From contig NZ_WOWS01000009.1 in assembly GCF_009741275.1 (NCBI RefSeq), positions 1 through 64,000 on the forward strand: DNA of 64,000 bases, read 5' to 3'. Of the stretch, positions 53,065-61,635 are shown one piece after another (position 1 is the stretch's first letter; each line of letters opens with the position of its first letter). This DNA is from Winogradskyella endarachnes. GTDB taxonomy: Bacteria > Bacteroidota > Bacteroidia > Flavobacteriales > Flavobacteriaceae. Below the pieces are notes generated by a model. That model saw nothing but the letters and a program-made list of their open reading frames with translations. It was not told the DNA's origin and made no database searches. Position numbers and translations under genes: made by a program.

Positions 53065-54489
53065 TTATTGTGCTAAAATTTTAACATCACTTAAATCAAT
53101 AGTAGTAGAAATATCACCTCCTTCACTATCATAAACAAATGCTATAACGGCATCTCCTGTCACCATTGATAAATCTATTAAACCTGTAGATTCATAGTTG
53201 TTATCGTAGAATCCAGTGTTCTCTCCTAAAGCTTCAATTTCTGTTGCTCCTATTTCTGTCCAAGTTGCAGTGCTTGGATTCCCACCTGTTGTGTAATCAT
53301 TAGAATAATATGCTTTTAATGGTTGACCATTACTGTATGCATCTGCAATTTGAAGTAATAATTGTTCGTCATCTTGAGCATCAAAATCTATAGTAGGAGA
53401 AATTAACCAACTAATCATATCGTCATTTCCACCAGATGAATAAGCGGTAGCTCTCATGTAGTTTTCGCCATCAAAACTAGCAGAATACCAATCTCTTGTT
53501 CCTACAGTATTTGTAACTTCCCAATCGCCTTGGCCAGCAGAGAAATCTTCGCTAAAAACAACATTGAAATCATCAATATTATCTGGAGTACAACGGGTGT
53601 CATTAAGCTGTATGTCATTTAAATCATTTAATAAGTAAACAAGATTATCACCACCATAAGTTTTTAATACTACTGCAGATATACTGCCACCTCCTGTAGG
53701 TAAAGGTGTGTTGTAAAAGTTAGCAAAAGAACTAGTTTCTAATAGAAAAGAAGAATAACCAAAACCTTCACAAGATTGAAGCGTTCTTTGTGTATCAAAA
53801 TCTTCTGTTGGGTCACCAAATGTACTTCCCTCTAAATCTTCTGGAAATTGAACATTGTTAGATGTTACAAACATACCAACATGAGATTCGCTTATAGAAG
53901 ACAAGTTAACTTCTAAAGGAACAATAGTTTCAGTTGTTGAAGATCTAAAAATCTGAGTAGGAATTTGGTTTGCTGTAAACTGACCAACTTCATCATCATC
54001 AGTTTTTCCGCCAACTGTAATTATTTCGTTAGCGTTATAACCAACATACATACCAGAAAGTTTAATGTAAACTTCACGACCAAAATTGAATTGGTTATAT
54101 GAATCAACTTGGTTTAAAACAACACCTAAAGCTGCAGTTGGATTTTCTGGTGCATCTTGCATGTAGAATTCTTTATAAAAATTTCCTGTTGCGTCCGAAG
54201 AAGTAACATAGCCTTTTACAACTAGATTATCGCTAATTTCAATAAAATGGTCGTAATCAAAACCAGATTGTCCAGATTCATATGCTTCGTAAAGTGCTTT
54301 TAAATCAGAAATAGAAATTTCTATTAAATCACCAGAGCTTAAATCTGTTAGAATTTCTTCTAATCCACTATTCTCTTCATCACCTAAGCTACTAGGTATT
54401 GTGTAGTCATCATCTTGCACACAAGATGTAATAGCTATAGAAGCTATTAAAACCATTATTAAGTTTAAGAATTTACTTGTTTTATTCAT
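53065..54489 (-). CDS. DUF5689 / choice-of-anchor J lipoprotein
   Basis: 474 residues from the ATG complementing 54487-54489; an open upstream extension of 16 codons lacks signal-peptide character. A lipoprotein signal (SIAITSCVQDD, about Cys23) precedes the DUF5689 domain (about 65-310: DNLVVKGYVTSSDATGNFYK, EFYMQDAPENPTAALGVVL, YVGYNANEIITVGGK), which resembles OB-fold nucleic-acid-binding modules. A jelly-roll domain follows (FSEDFSAGQGDWEVTNTVGTR, about 320-474). It lies 81 nt downstream of the TonB receptor and is probably its surface partner. Ligand unknown; nucleic acid is a guess from the neighbouring nuclease. Confidence 0.87.
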   Translation of the reverse strand: MNKTSKFLNLIMVLIASIAITSCVQDDDYTIPSSLGDEENSGLEEILTDLSSGDLIEISISDLKALYEAYESGQSGFDYDHFIEISDNLVVKGYVTSSDATGNFYKEFYMQDAPENPTAALGVVLNQVDSYNQFNFGREVYIKLSGMYVGYNANEIITVGGKTDDDEVGQFTANQIPTQIFRSSTTETIVPLEVNLSSISESHVGMFVTSNNVQFPEDLEGSTFGDPTEDFDTQRTLQSCEGFGYSSFLLETSSFANFYNTPLPTGGGSISAVVLKTYGGDNLVYLLNDLNDIQLNDTRCTPDNIDDFNVVFSEDFSAGQGDWEVTNTVGTRDWYSASFDGENYMRATAYSSGGNDDMISWLISPTIDFDAQDDEQLLLQIADAYSNGQPLKAYYSNDYTTGGNPSTATWTEIGATEIEALGENTGFYDNNYESTGLIDLSMVTGDAVIAFVYDSEGGDISTTIDLSDVKILAQ

Positions 54490-54570
54490 AACATTTTTTT
54501 TTATAATTATTGAATTTATGAATGTTTCACATCTCATAATTGTAATGTTTTTATTTTAATTTTTCTTTTT

Positions 54571-57351
54571 CTAGAATCTTAAGTTCAAGTTTACAAAATA
54601 ATTTGTTCCTCTACCGTACCAATATTTAGGTCCAAATTTAGGTGTTCCGTTTGCATTGTCATCTCTTAGTTCTCTGTAATTAGCATTTCTGCCTTGCTCA
54701 AAACCGCCAGTTTTATAGACTTCATCTAAAAGGTTACCTACGCTTGCAAATAAACTAATGTAGTAATCACCTACTTTCCAAGATTTACCACCAACTAAAT
54801 TTACAACCATATAATCGCTAATTTTTTCTTGCTTTAATAACTCAGTAGCTAATTCTTCATCATAGTCATTAATGGGTAAACCATCTGAATCTAAATAGAA
54901 GTTTTCAGTTCTAGTTAAAGCATTTACATCAATATAAGCATTAGAAAAGAAGTTTGCAGTTGCGCCAAACCACCAATAATCAGGGTCTCTATATTCAAAA
55001 CCAACTGAAGCAGCGCGTTGAGGTCCTCCTGCTAGTTTGTAATCTTTTAAATTAGCTTGTCCAAAATCTATAGAACCATCTTCAGATTCAAAACTAGCTG
55101 ATGTTAAATATAAATTAGGGTTGTTGTCATAAGTGTACTGTCCTATAGATGCTGCACCTTTCAATTTAATTGTTGGTGTAACCTGTGCTTCAATCCCTAA
55201 TTCAACACCAATATGTTTTTTGTCTATACCTTGTAAAACTTCTTGTACAAAGGCAGAGGTTTCATTGTCTTCAATATCATCACCACCACTTAAACCATCA
55301 GCAAAGTAAAAACCTACTTCGTTTGCATCTTCAATTTTAGTGTAAAAACCTGTGATTTTTCCTTTTACAATTGGTGATCTAAATATGTAGCTAGCGTCAA
55401 AAGAAGTCGCTTTTTCTTCAGTAATGTTTCTTACAATATTATGGTTTTCTCTAGAATTAGAGTAGGTGTTTCTAATGTTCGGAGCTCTTGTAACGTAACC
55501 TCCATTAACGTCTATTAAATGCTTACCAGAAATTTTATATGTAAACCCTGCTTTTGTTCCTACACCAGTAAATGAAAGCTCTTCACCTTTACCGTAAGAT
55601 TCTGGCCCTTGAGTTCCATCAAATCTACTATGTTCCCATAAACCTTCTCTTTGGTATGTTGTATTTGTAATATTAGCAGAAAGATAAAAATCTACTTTAT
55701 TATATTTAAATTGTCCTTGAGCATAGCCAGAAATTACATCTGCGTAAAGATTATAATTGTATCTGTATTTGTCACCTTCACTAACTAATCTGTCTGGGTT
55801 TTGATTATCGTATTGAAAACCATCAAATGCATCTACATTTAATAATCCTACTGAGGATCCAAGTATATCTATAACCTCTCCAAAATTTTCAGATTTCAGG
55901 TTTTTATAATTTACAGATCCATTTATAATAATGTTTTCATTGATTTCGGTAGTTAGTATAGAATTTACAGTTAATTGTGTGTCATCTACTCTATCTTCAT
56001 ACAACGCGTATGCTGCATTAATATCGTTAATGTTGTTAGTAACATTAGCATCTATAATACGTTCCCAATCAATTTGTCCATCATTAATGAATTCTTGTTC
56101 AGCTTGGTAAGCTCCTGAATAGTCTGGTCCATCAGTATCTGATAAAAAGTAGCTTGGTAGTTTTTGGTAATATGCAGGACTAGGGTTTGCACCGCCAGAG
56201 TTATCTAATCTACTGTTTCCTTGTTTACCAAATTGATAGCCTACATTAGTATTTATTCTAGTTTTGCTAGAAATATCCCAATAGTGGTTTAACATAAAGA
56301 TTGGTTCTTCAACCTCTTTTATACGAGAGTTTCGTTGTTCTCCATCTAGATTTCCCCAATATTCATTGTATTTAATCCCTTTTAAATCGTAGACCTCTTG
56401 TGTGTTTGGAGATGATTTTCCTCTTCTATTAGGTGCGTAAATAGATGTAAAGTTTATGCTGTGCTTATCGTTAATTTTCTTTTCTATAGAGGCAAAGAAC
56501 GAATTAGAATCGTATAAAGTAGCATCTTGAAAACCTTCGTCTCCCCAACGTCTACCAATCATAAAAGCAAAAGACCATCCATCTTCAGTTAAACCAGAAG
56601 CATAACTAGCCATGGCTCTATTTGTGTAACTTCTGTTAGATGATGAAAAGGTAACACGGCCGCCTTTTCTGTAACTAGATGCTCTAGTATTAATATTAGA
56701 GGTTCCTAAAATTCCACCAAAATTATAAGCAGATGGTGTTAATCCACTTGTTAATTCTTGGTTACGCATCATATCGTTTAGTCCGCCCCAATTATTCCAT
56801 TGTGGTCTTCCGTTGTAGAGCTTGTTCATTTCAATTCCGTTAATTAAAACAGAACCGTTTTCAGAGTCTAAACCTCTTACTTTAAAGAACGAGGAGCTAA
56901 ACTCAAAAGCAGCTGTTCTTTGAAATATGTCTAAAGATGAAGATAGTAATCCAGAAATATTATCTGCACCACTAGTGTCGTCATTAAGTTCATCATCAGA
57001 TAAAGTAATAGTAAACAAATCTGCATCAGTGGTTACATCAATATCTAAAGTCATATCTGTAATGTTTACAGTACCGCCTTCATTTACAACAATTGGGTAA
57101 CGTTTTGTTTCATAGCCCAATTTAGAAATTCTTAAAACCTGCTCTCCTAATGGTACATTGCTAGAGAATATAAATTCTCCTAAACCATCAGTTAAAGTAG
57201 ATTGCTGAGTTTCTTCAATAGTTATTGTAACATCTGGAATGGGCTCTAATGAAACCGCGTCTTTTACACTACCCTTAATAATGGTATTCTGAGCCATCAT
57301 TGTGAAGGAAGAAAAAATTCCAAATAATAGAATAAATAAACTTTTTTTCAT
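54571..57351 (-). CDS. TonB-dependent receptor with carboxypeptidase-regulatory-like domain
   Basis: 926 residues. A signal peptide (ending TMMAQ, about residue 20) precedes a CarboxypepD_reg-like domain (IIKGSVKDAVSLEPIPDVTI, about 22-105). A plug (FKVRGLDSENGSVLINGIEM, about 155-225) and a large barrel ending in GRGTNYFVNLNLRF follow. The aromatic last residue is typical of outer-membrane barrels. It is followed by the DUF5689 lipoprotein and divergent from the secreted nuclease-fold gene. This is a three-gene uptake locus, likely for nucleic-acid breakdown products or other phosphodiesters (inference). Confidence 0.93.
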   Translation of the reverse strand: MKKSLFILLFGIFSSFTMMAQNTIIKGSVKDAVSLEPIPDVTITIEETQQSTLTDGLGEFIFSSNVPLGEQVLRISKLGYETKRYPIVVNEGGTVNITDMTLDIDVTTDADLFTITLSDDELNDDTSGADNISGLLSSSLDIFQRTAAFEFSSSFFKVRGLDSENGSVLINGIEMNKLYNGRPQWNNWGGLNDMMRNQELTSGLTPSAYNFGGILGTSNINTRASSYRKGGRVTFSSSNRSYTNRAMASYASGLTEDGWSFAFMIGRRWGDEGFQDATLYDSNSFFASIEKKINDKHSINFTSIYAPNRRGKSSPNTQEVYDLKGIKYNEYWGNLDGEQRNSRIKEVEEPIFMLNHYWDISSKTRINTNVGYQFGKQGNSRLDNSGGANPSPAYYQKLPSYFLSDTDGPDYSGAYQAEQEFINDGQIDWERIIDANVTNNINDINAAYALYEDRVDDTQLTVNSILTTEINENIIINGSVNYKNLKSENFGEVIDILGSSVGLLNVDAFDGFQYDNQNPDRLVSEGDKYRYNYNLYADVISGYAQGQFKYNKVDFYLSANITNTTYQREGLWEHSRFDGTQGPESYGKGEELSFTGVGTKAGFTYKISGKHLIDVNGGYVTRAPNIRNTYSNSRENHNIVRNITEEKATSFDASYIFRSPIVKGKITGFYTKIEDANEVGFYFADGLSGGDDIEDNETSAFVQEVLQGIDKKHIGVELGIEAQVTPTIKLKGAASIGQYTYDNNPNLYLTSASFESEDGSIDFGQANLKDYKLAGGPQRAASVGFEYRDPDYWWFGATANFFSNAYIDVNALTRTENFYLDSDGLPINDYDEELATELLKQEKISDYMVVNLVGGKSWKVGDYYISLFASVGNLLDEVYKTGGFEQGRNANYRELRDDNANGTPKFGPKYWYGRGTNYFVNLNLRF

Positions 57352-57407
57352 ACTTAAATTTAAAGTTAATAATCTTTGTAGATTAAATAATAGTTATTTA
57401 GGGCTTG

Positions 57408-57415
57408 CAAACTTA
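57408..57415 (-). promoter_or_regulatory. TonB receptor-DUF5689 promoter, -7 element
   Basis: CAAACTTA reads TAAGTTTG on the minus strand, 56 nt before the receptor ATG. It lies back-to-back with the box at 57436-57443. Confidence 0.6.
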
Positions 57416-57435
57416 CATTATTTATAATAAATATA

Positions 57436-57443
57436 TACTTTTG
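57436..57443 (+). promoter_or_regulatory. Secreted nuclease-fold gene promoter, -7 element
   Basis: TACTTTTG lies 36 nt before the ATG at 57480. Only 20 nt separate it from the divergent -7 box, so the two promoters overlap and may be co-regulated. Confidence 0.6.
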
Positions 57444-57479
57444 GCCTAAGATTTGTAATGGAATTAATGTTAAAATAAC

Positions 57480-58589
57480 ATGACTAAAATGAAAAGTATA
57501 AAATTAGGATTTTTAATAATATTTGTTCTCGCAGCTATTAGTTTAAATGCCCAAGAGAAAAAGAAATTTAAAATTCACACTGTAGCATTTTATAATTTAG
57601 AGAATCTGTTTGATACTATAAATGACACTACAAAATATGATGAGGCAAGTCCTATAATGGAGATGAACGAATCTCTTAGAGGTGAAGTTTATAAAAACAA
57701 AGTGAGAAATATGGCAAGGGTTGTCGCAGATATCGGGTCTGATGATACAAAAAATTCGCCTGCTATTATTGGTGTATCGGAAATTGAAAACAAACAAGTT
57801 TTAATGGATTTGGTTAATGACCCACAATTATTGGCTAAAGATTATGGTATTGTTCATTTTGAATCGCCAGATAAAAGGGGAATTGATGTAGCTCTTCTTT
57901 ATCAAAAAGCACTTTTTAGACCTATTGAAACGAGTTCTCATGAGTTGTTAATTTATGATGATTTAACTAGAAAACGTGTTTATACAAGAGACCAATTATT
58001 GGTTTCTGGTGAACTTGAAGGTGATTTAATACACATTATTGTTAATCACTGGCCATCGCGAAGTGGTGGTGAAGCAAGGAGTCGTTCTAAGCGTGTTGGC
58101 GCTGCTAAACTAAATAAACGAATTATTGACTCATTGCAATCTATAGATCCTTATGCTAAGGTTATAACAATGGGAGATTTTAATGATGATCCAACCAACG
58201 CTAGTTTTAAAAAGGCTTTAAAAACGGTAGCTAAGAAAGACAAGGTGCCATTAAAGGGAATTTACAATCCGTTTGAAAATCAATTTAAGAAACAAGGTTT
58301 AGGGACTACAGGTTATAGAGATGCCTGGAGTTTGTTTGATCAGGTTTTAATAACACAGCCATTCTTAGAAAAAGATTATTCGTCGTTTCGTTATTACAAA
58401 TCCGGAATTTTTAATAAACATTACCTAAGTAACAAACATGGAAGATATAAAGGTTATCCTTTTAGAAGTTTTGCAGATGGTGGTTTTACAGATGGATTTA
58501 GTGATCACTTCCCAGTGTATATTTATCTAATAAAAGAAATTACCAAAGACAATGAAAAAACTTTAGAAAAAACAGAAACGAAAGGTTAA
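57480..58589 (+). CDS. Secreted endonuclease/exonuclease/phosphatase-family protein
   Basis: 369 residues. A signal peptide (ISLNAQ, about 26) precedes the EEP fold with all motifs: FYNLENLFDT, IIGVSEIENKQV, DKRGIDVALLY, VNHWPSRSGGEARS, TMGDFNDDPTN and FSDHFPVYIYL. It is related to the 6156-7097 protein, which has no leader. It should act in the periplasm or at the surface on phosphodiesters such as nucleic acids, feeding the divergent TonB receptor. A Lys/Glu-rich tail (about 350-369) follows the catalytic domain. Confidence 0.92.
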   Translation: MTKMKSIKLGFLIIFVLAAISLNAQEKKKFKIHTVAFYNLENLFDTINDTTKYDEASPIMEMNESLRGEVYKNKVRNMARVVADIGSDDTKNSPAIIGVSEIENKQVLMDLVNDPQLLAKDYGIVHFESPDKRGIDVALLYQKALFRPIETSSHELLIYDDLTRKRVYTRDQLLVSGELEGDLIHIIVNHWPSRSGGEARSRSKRVGAAKLNKRIIDSLQSIDPYAKVITMGDFNDDPTNASFKKALKTVAKKDKVPLKGIYNPFENQFKKQGLGTTGYRDAWSLFDQVLITQPFLEKDYSSFRYYKSGIFNKHYLSNKHGRYKGYPFRSFADGGFTDGFSDHFPVYIYLIKEITKDNEKTLEKTETKG

Positions 58590-58608
58590 TATTTTCGTTT
58601 TTCACTTT

Positions 58609-58646
58609 AAAAAAAGCGTTTAGATTTAAGTCTAAACGCTTTTTTT
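58609..58646. terminator. Bidirectional terminator after the secreted nuclease-fold gene
   Basis: AAAAAAAGCGTTTAGA and TCTAAACGCTTTTTTT form a 16-bp perfect stem with a 6-nt loop between convergent genes. Confidence 0.93.
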
Positions 58647-58665
58647 TAGGTTTTAATCTAATGTT

Positions 58666-59103
58666 TTAGAACCAAAGATTCCAAGGTATTTTGGCTAATA
58701 CTAAGACTAAAGCCAGTGTGTAAAAAATAGCCAATAGTTTAAATTTTGGTTTAGATGTTAATTTCTTTTTATGTTTAGAGTAACCAACAGTTACAAATGT
58801 TACTGCAATTATCATAGTTAACGGATGTTCTACAACTAAATTCCTTAATGCAGAGTTTTTCATTAGCTCTCCCATACCACCAACTTGTTCTATTGTAGAA
58901 AAATAATCTTTAGTGAAAAACAGAATAATACCAATTAGCAATTGAATATGCATTGTTATTAAAGCAAATAGCGAAATTCTAAAATCCTTTGCATCAAATT
59001 CTTTATCGCCAAAAAATTTGATAAGTGCATTAAATGTGGCTAGTACTAAAACTAAAAGTGCTAAATAAGCCCATTTTGAATGTATAAACTGAAGTATTTC
59101 CAT
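58666..59103 (-). CDS. Four-helix membrane protein, cytochrome b-like
   Basis: 145 residues with four hydrophobic helices (about 11-29, 43-64, 92-108 and 123-141). Histidines in ITMHIQLLIG and VVEHPLTMI are spaced as possible haem ligands; related flavobacterial proteins are often labelled cytochrome B. I see no further proof of haem binding. It is a single-gene unit with its own -7 box. Confidence 0.75.
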   Translation of the reverse strand: MEILQFIHSKWAYLALLVLVLATFNALIKFFGDKEFDAKDFRISLFALITMHIQLLIGIILFFTKDYFSTIEQVGGMGELMKNSALRNLVVEHPLTMIIAVTFVTVGYSKHKKKLTSKPKFKLLAIFYTLALVLVLAKIPWNLWF

Positions 59104-59751
59104 GAATGAAATTTTTGTGAATTACAAAAATAAGTATTTGATGATTAAGGAGAGTGTTGAAATGAGGTAAATTTTAAGACATAACTTAGATAGAATATGG
59201 TTTTTTGAAATATTCTTTTTTGACATGCATTTAGATGAAGTGGAATGTTAAATAAATCACGAATATTTCAGTGTTTTTGATGTTTTACTTTTTTTACTTC
59301 AATCATTTTTTGAAAATGCTTAATTTCTTTCAAAGAATTCTTGAATTCTGTGTTTTAAGACATGTGTTTGTCGAGTAAATTTACCGTTCGTCTATTTGTG
59401 TGGGAATAGCCTAGTGTTAGAGGTTATTTTTTTATATTCACTTCCTTAAATATTTTAGTAAATTATTAACACTTAAAAATTATTATGAATAGAGGGAAAT
59501 ATAGTACAATATTGTTTAATAGTTTTTAGTGGCAAAATATAAACTAGGTTTTAAAACATAAGTTAGTTTTCTGTATGTATGTTGCTAATTTTTAATATAC
59601 ATAAAAACACTATTTAGTTGAATAAATGCTTAATAACGCTGTATTAAAATATTTTAAATAGGTAGGAAAAATAGGTTAATGTTTGTTACATAACTAAGTA
59701 ATGTTGATTATCTAATTAGGAATTATAAGAGAAAGTTTAAAAAATAATAAT
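59104..59751. other. Gene-free AT-rich region before the surface protein genes
   Basis: This is the longest noncoding stretch in the window (648 nt). It holds the -7 element at 59125-59132 for the leftward gene. I find no good TAnnTTTG box for the rightward lectin-domain gene, no tRNA-like fold, no strong hairpin and no open frame of note. It may be a long regulatory leader or promoter region for the surface protein genes. Confidence 0.6.
59125..59132 (-). promoter_or_regulatory. Promoter -7 element of the cytochrome b-like gene
   Basis: CAAAAATA reads TATTTTTG on the minus strand, 21 nt before the ATG. Confidence 0.5.
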
Positions 59752-61524
59752 ATGATTATAGAATTTTTAAATAGAAAGGTAGAAAATTTTATCCTTTTAG
59801 TAATATTTATGCTCAGTGCTAATTTATGTTTAGCACAATTAGCTCCAGAGTTTGTAGGTGATGCTGTTTCAATAGGAGGAGATTGTTATCGAATTACGGA
59901 ACAACAACAGAATCAATCAGGAGCGGTTTGGTATCAAAACCCAATCGATTTTAATTCGGATTTCGAGATTGTTTTTGATCTTAACATGGGAAGTAATGAT
60001 GTATGGGGAGCAGATGGTATAGTTATGGTTTTTAAAACAGATTCTTCACCAGATTTAGGGCAATCAGGAGATGGTCTCGGTTATGAAGGTATAGATGATT
60101 CTATTGGTATTGAATTTGATACATTTAGAAATGGTGCCGTTGGTGATCCTGTTGGTGGTGATTTTATGGCATTAATTTCTGATGGAGAGGTTGACCATAA
60201 TTTGCCAACTAATTTAGCTGGCCCAATCCTAGCTTCTGCTGTTTCAAATAACATAGAAGACGGGGTTTTTCACGAAGTTAAGGTTGTGTGGGAAGCGAGT
60301 TCTCAGACTATAAATGTGTTTTTTGATTGTGCTGAACGTATTACATATTCACAAGATTTTGTAAATACCATTTTTAATGGTACTTCCCAGATCTATTTTG
60401 GTTTTGTAGGTTCTACAGGTAGTGCTACCAATTTACAGCAATTGTGTTTCAAATATATATCTTTCGTTGAAGAAGTTTTTTCATTAGAAGATCAATCAAT
60501 GTGTAGTGGATCATCTTCAATAAACAACATAGATGCGTCTTATGATGGAGCAACAAGTTATTCATGGACTCCTGTAGAAGGTGTGAGTGATCCAAGCATA
60601 GCTGACCCAATATTTTCTCCAACTACCACAACCACCTATACCGTTGAAATAGTTGATCAATGTGGTGAAATAATAAATACAAGTTTTGTTTTAGAAGTCA
60701 ATCCTACGGCTATTATAAACCCTGTGTCAGGTATTCAAGTTTGTTATGATGAAACTGATAATGGCGTATATGACTTTGACTTAAGTGCGCAAACGGCATC
60801 AATACTAGGTACCCAACTATCATCAGATTATATTGTAACCTATCATTCTAGTTTTGCAGATGCAGATGGAGGAGTTGAGGCTTTACCAGAATTATATAGT
60901 AATAGTTCTAATTTAGAAGAAATTTATGTAAGAGTAGAAAGTGTAACCGATAGTAATTGTTATAGCGTAACCTCTGATGCATTATTTAATTTAGAAGTTT
61001 TAGATAGTCCTGATTTGAGTTTTTTAAACGGTAACGACTATGAAATTTGTCCAAATGCATCAGTTCCAGTAGACATTGAAATAGTTCCTGAAAATTTTTC
61101 TACAACTGAAGTATCTATTTTTTGGTATCAAGATGGTAGTGTAATTGCAGATGAAAACGAATTAATTTTGTCTGTATTAGAAGAGGGAGAATATGAAGCT
61201 GAAGTAATATTTAATGACACTGGATGTACAGATTTTATTACAGCTACAGTTGCAGAGCTTAATATATGTAAGTTTCCACAAGGTATATCACCAGGAGTTT
61301 CTATTGGGTTAAATGATTCTTTTGATCTTGAAGGTTTTGATGTTACAGAGTTGAAAATATATAATCGTTATGGTACTCTTGTTTATTCTAAAAACAATTA
61401 TACGGATGAATGGGAAGGACAAACCAATGATGGAAAAGAACTACCAGTAGGTACTTATTTCTATTCGGCAAAATATGAAGGAGGATCTAGAACAAAAGTC
61501 AGTTGGGTATATGTTAATAGGTGA
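59752..61524 (+). CDS. Lectin-domain surface protein with T9SS type B sorting domain
   Basis: 590 residues. A signal peptide (ending ANLCLAQ, about residue 29) precedes an L-type lectin-like domain (about 30-245: GAVWYQNPIDFNSDFEIVF, ADGIVMVFKTD, DSIGIEFDTFRNG, EVKVVWEASSQTINVFFD). An Ig/PKD-like domain (SYSWTPVEGVSDPSIADPIF), a repeat with YDFDLSAQTASILG, a further Ig-like domain and the type B C-terminal domain (FPQGISPGVSIGLNDSFDLE ... YFYSAKYEGG) follow. The tail matches that of the 1810-residue protein at 62 of 83 positions. It is secreted by T9SS; the lectin domain suggests sugar binding. Confidence 0.9.
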   Translation: MIIEFLNRKVENFILLVIFMLSANLCLAQLAPEFVGDAVSIGGDCYRITEQQQNQSGAVWYQNPIDFNSDFEIVFDLNMGSNDVWGADGIVMVFKTDSSPDLGQSGDGLGYEGIDDSIGIEFDTFRNGAVGDPVGGDFMALISDGEVDHNLPTNLAGPILASAVSNNIEDGVFHEVKVVWEASSQTINVFFDCAERITYSQDFVNTIFNGTSQIYFGFVGSTGSATNLQQLCFKYISFVEEVFSLEDQSMCSGSSSINNIDASYDGATSYSWTPVEGVSDPSIADPIFSPTTTTTYTVEIVDQCGEIINTSFVLEVNPTAIINPVSGIQVCYDETDNGVYDFDLSAQTASILGTQLSSDYIVTYHSSFADADGGVEALPELYSNSSNLEEIYVRVESVTDSNCYSVTSDALFNLEVLDSPDLSFLNGNDYEICPNASVPVDIEIVPENFSTTEVSIFWYQDGSVIADENELILSVLEEGEYEAEVIFNDTGCTDFITATVAELNICKFPQGISPGVSIGLNDSFDLEGFDVTELKIYNRYGTLVYSKNNYTDEWEGQTNDGKELPVGTYFYSAKYEGGSRTKVSWVYVNR

Positions 61525-61635
61525 TTAATTGTGTGAACTTTAGTCACACATTAATAAGACAGAGTTTTGTTTAACAAATAAAGCTAAGATTACATTTAAA
61601 AGACTTTAAAAGTCTATTATAAAAATATATTATTT

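Noticed and set aside
59104..59751. Possible RNA gene or CRISPR in the long gap
   Set aside because: I saw no repeated spacers, tRNA-like arms or strong hairpin; the region is simply AT-rich.
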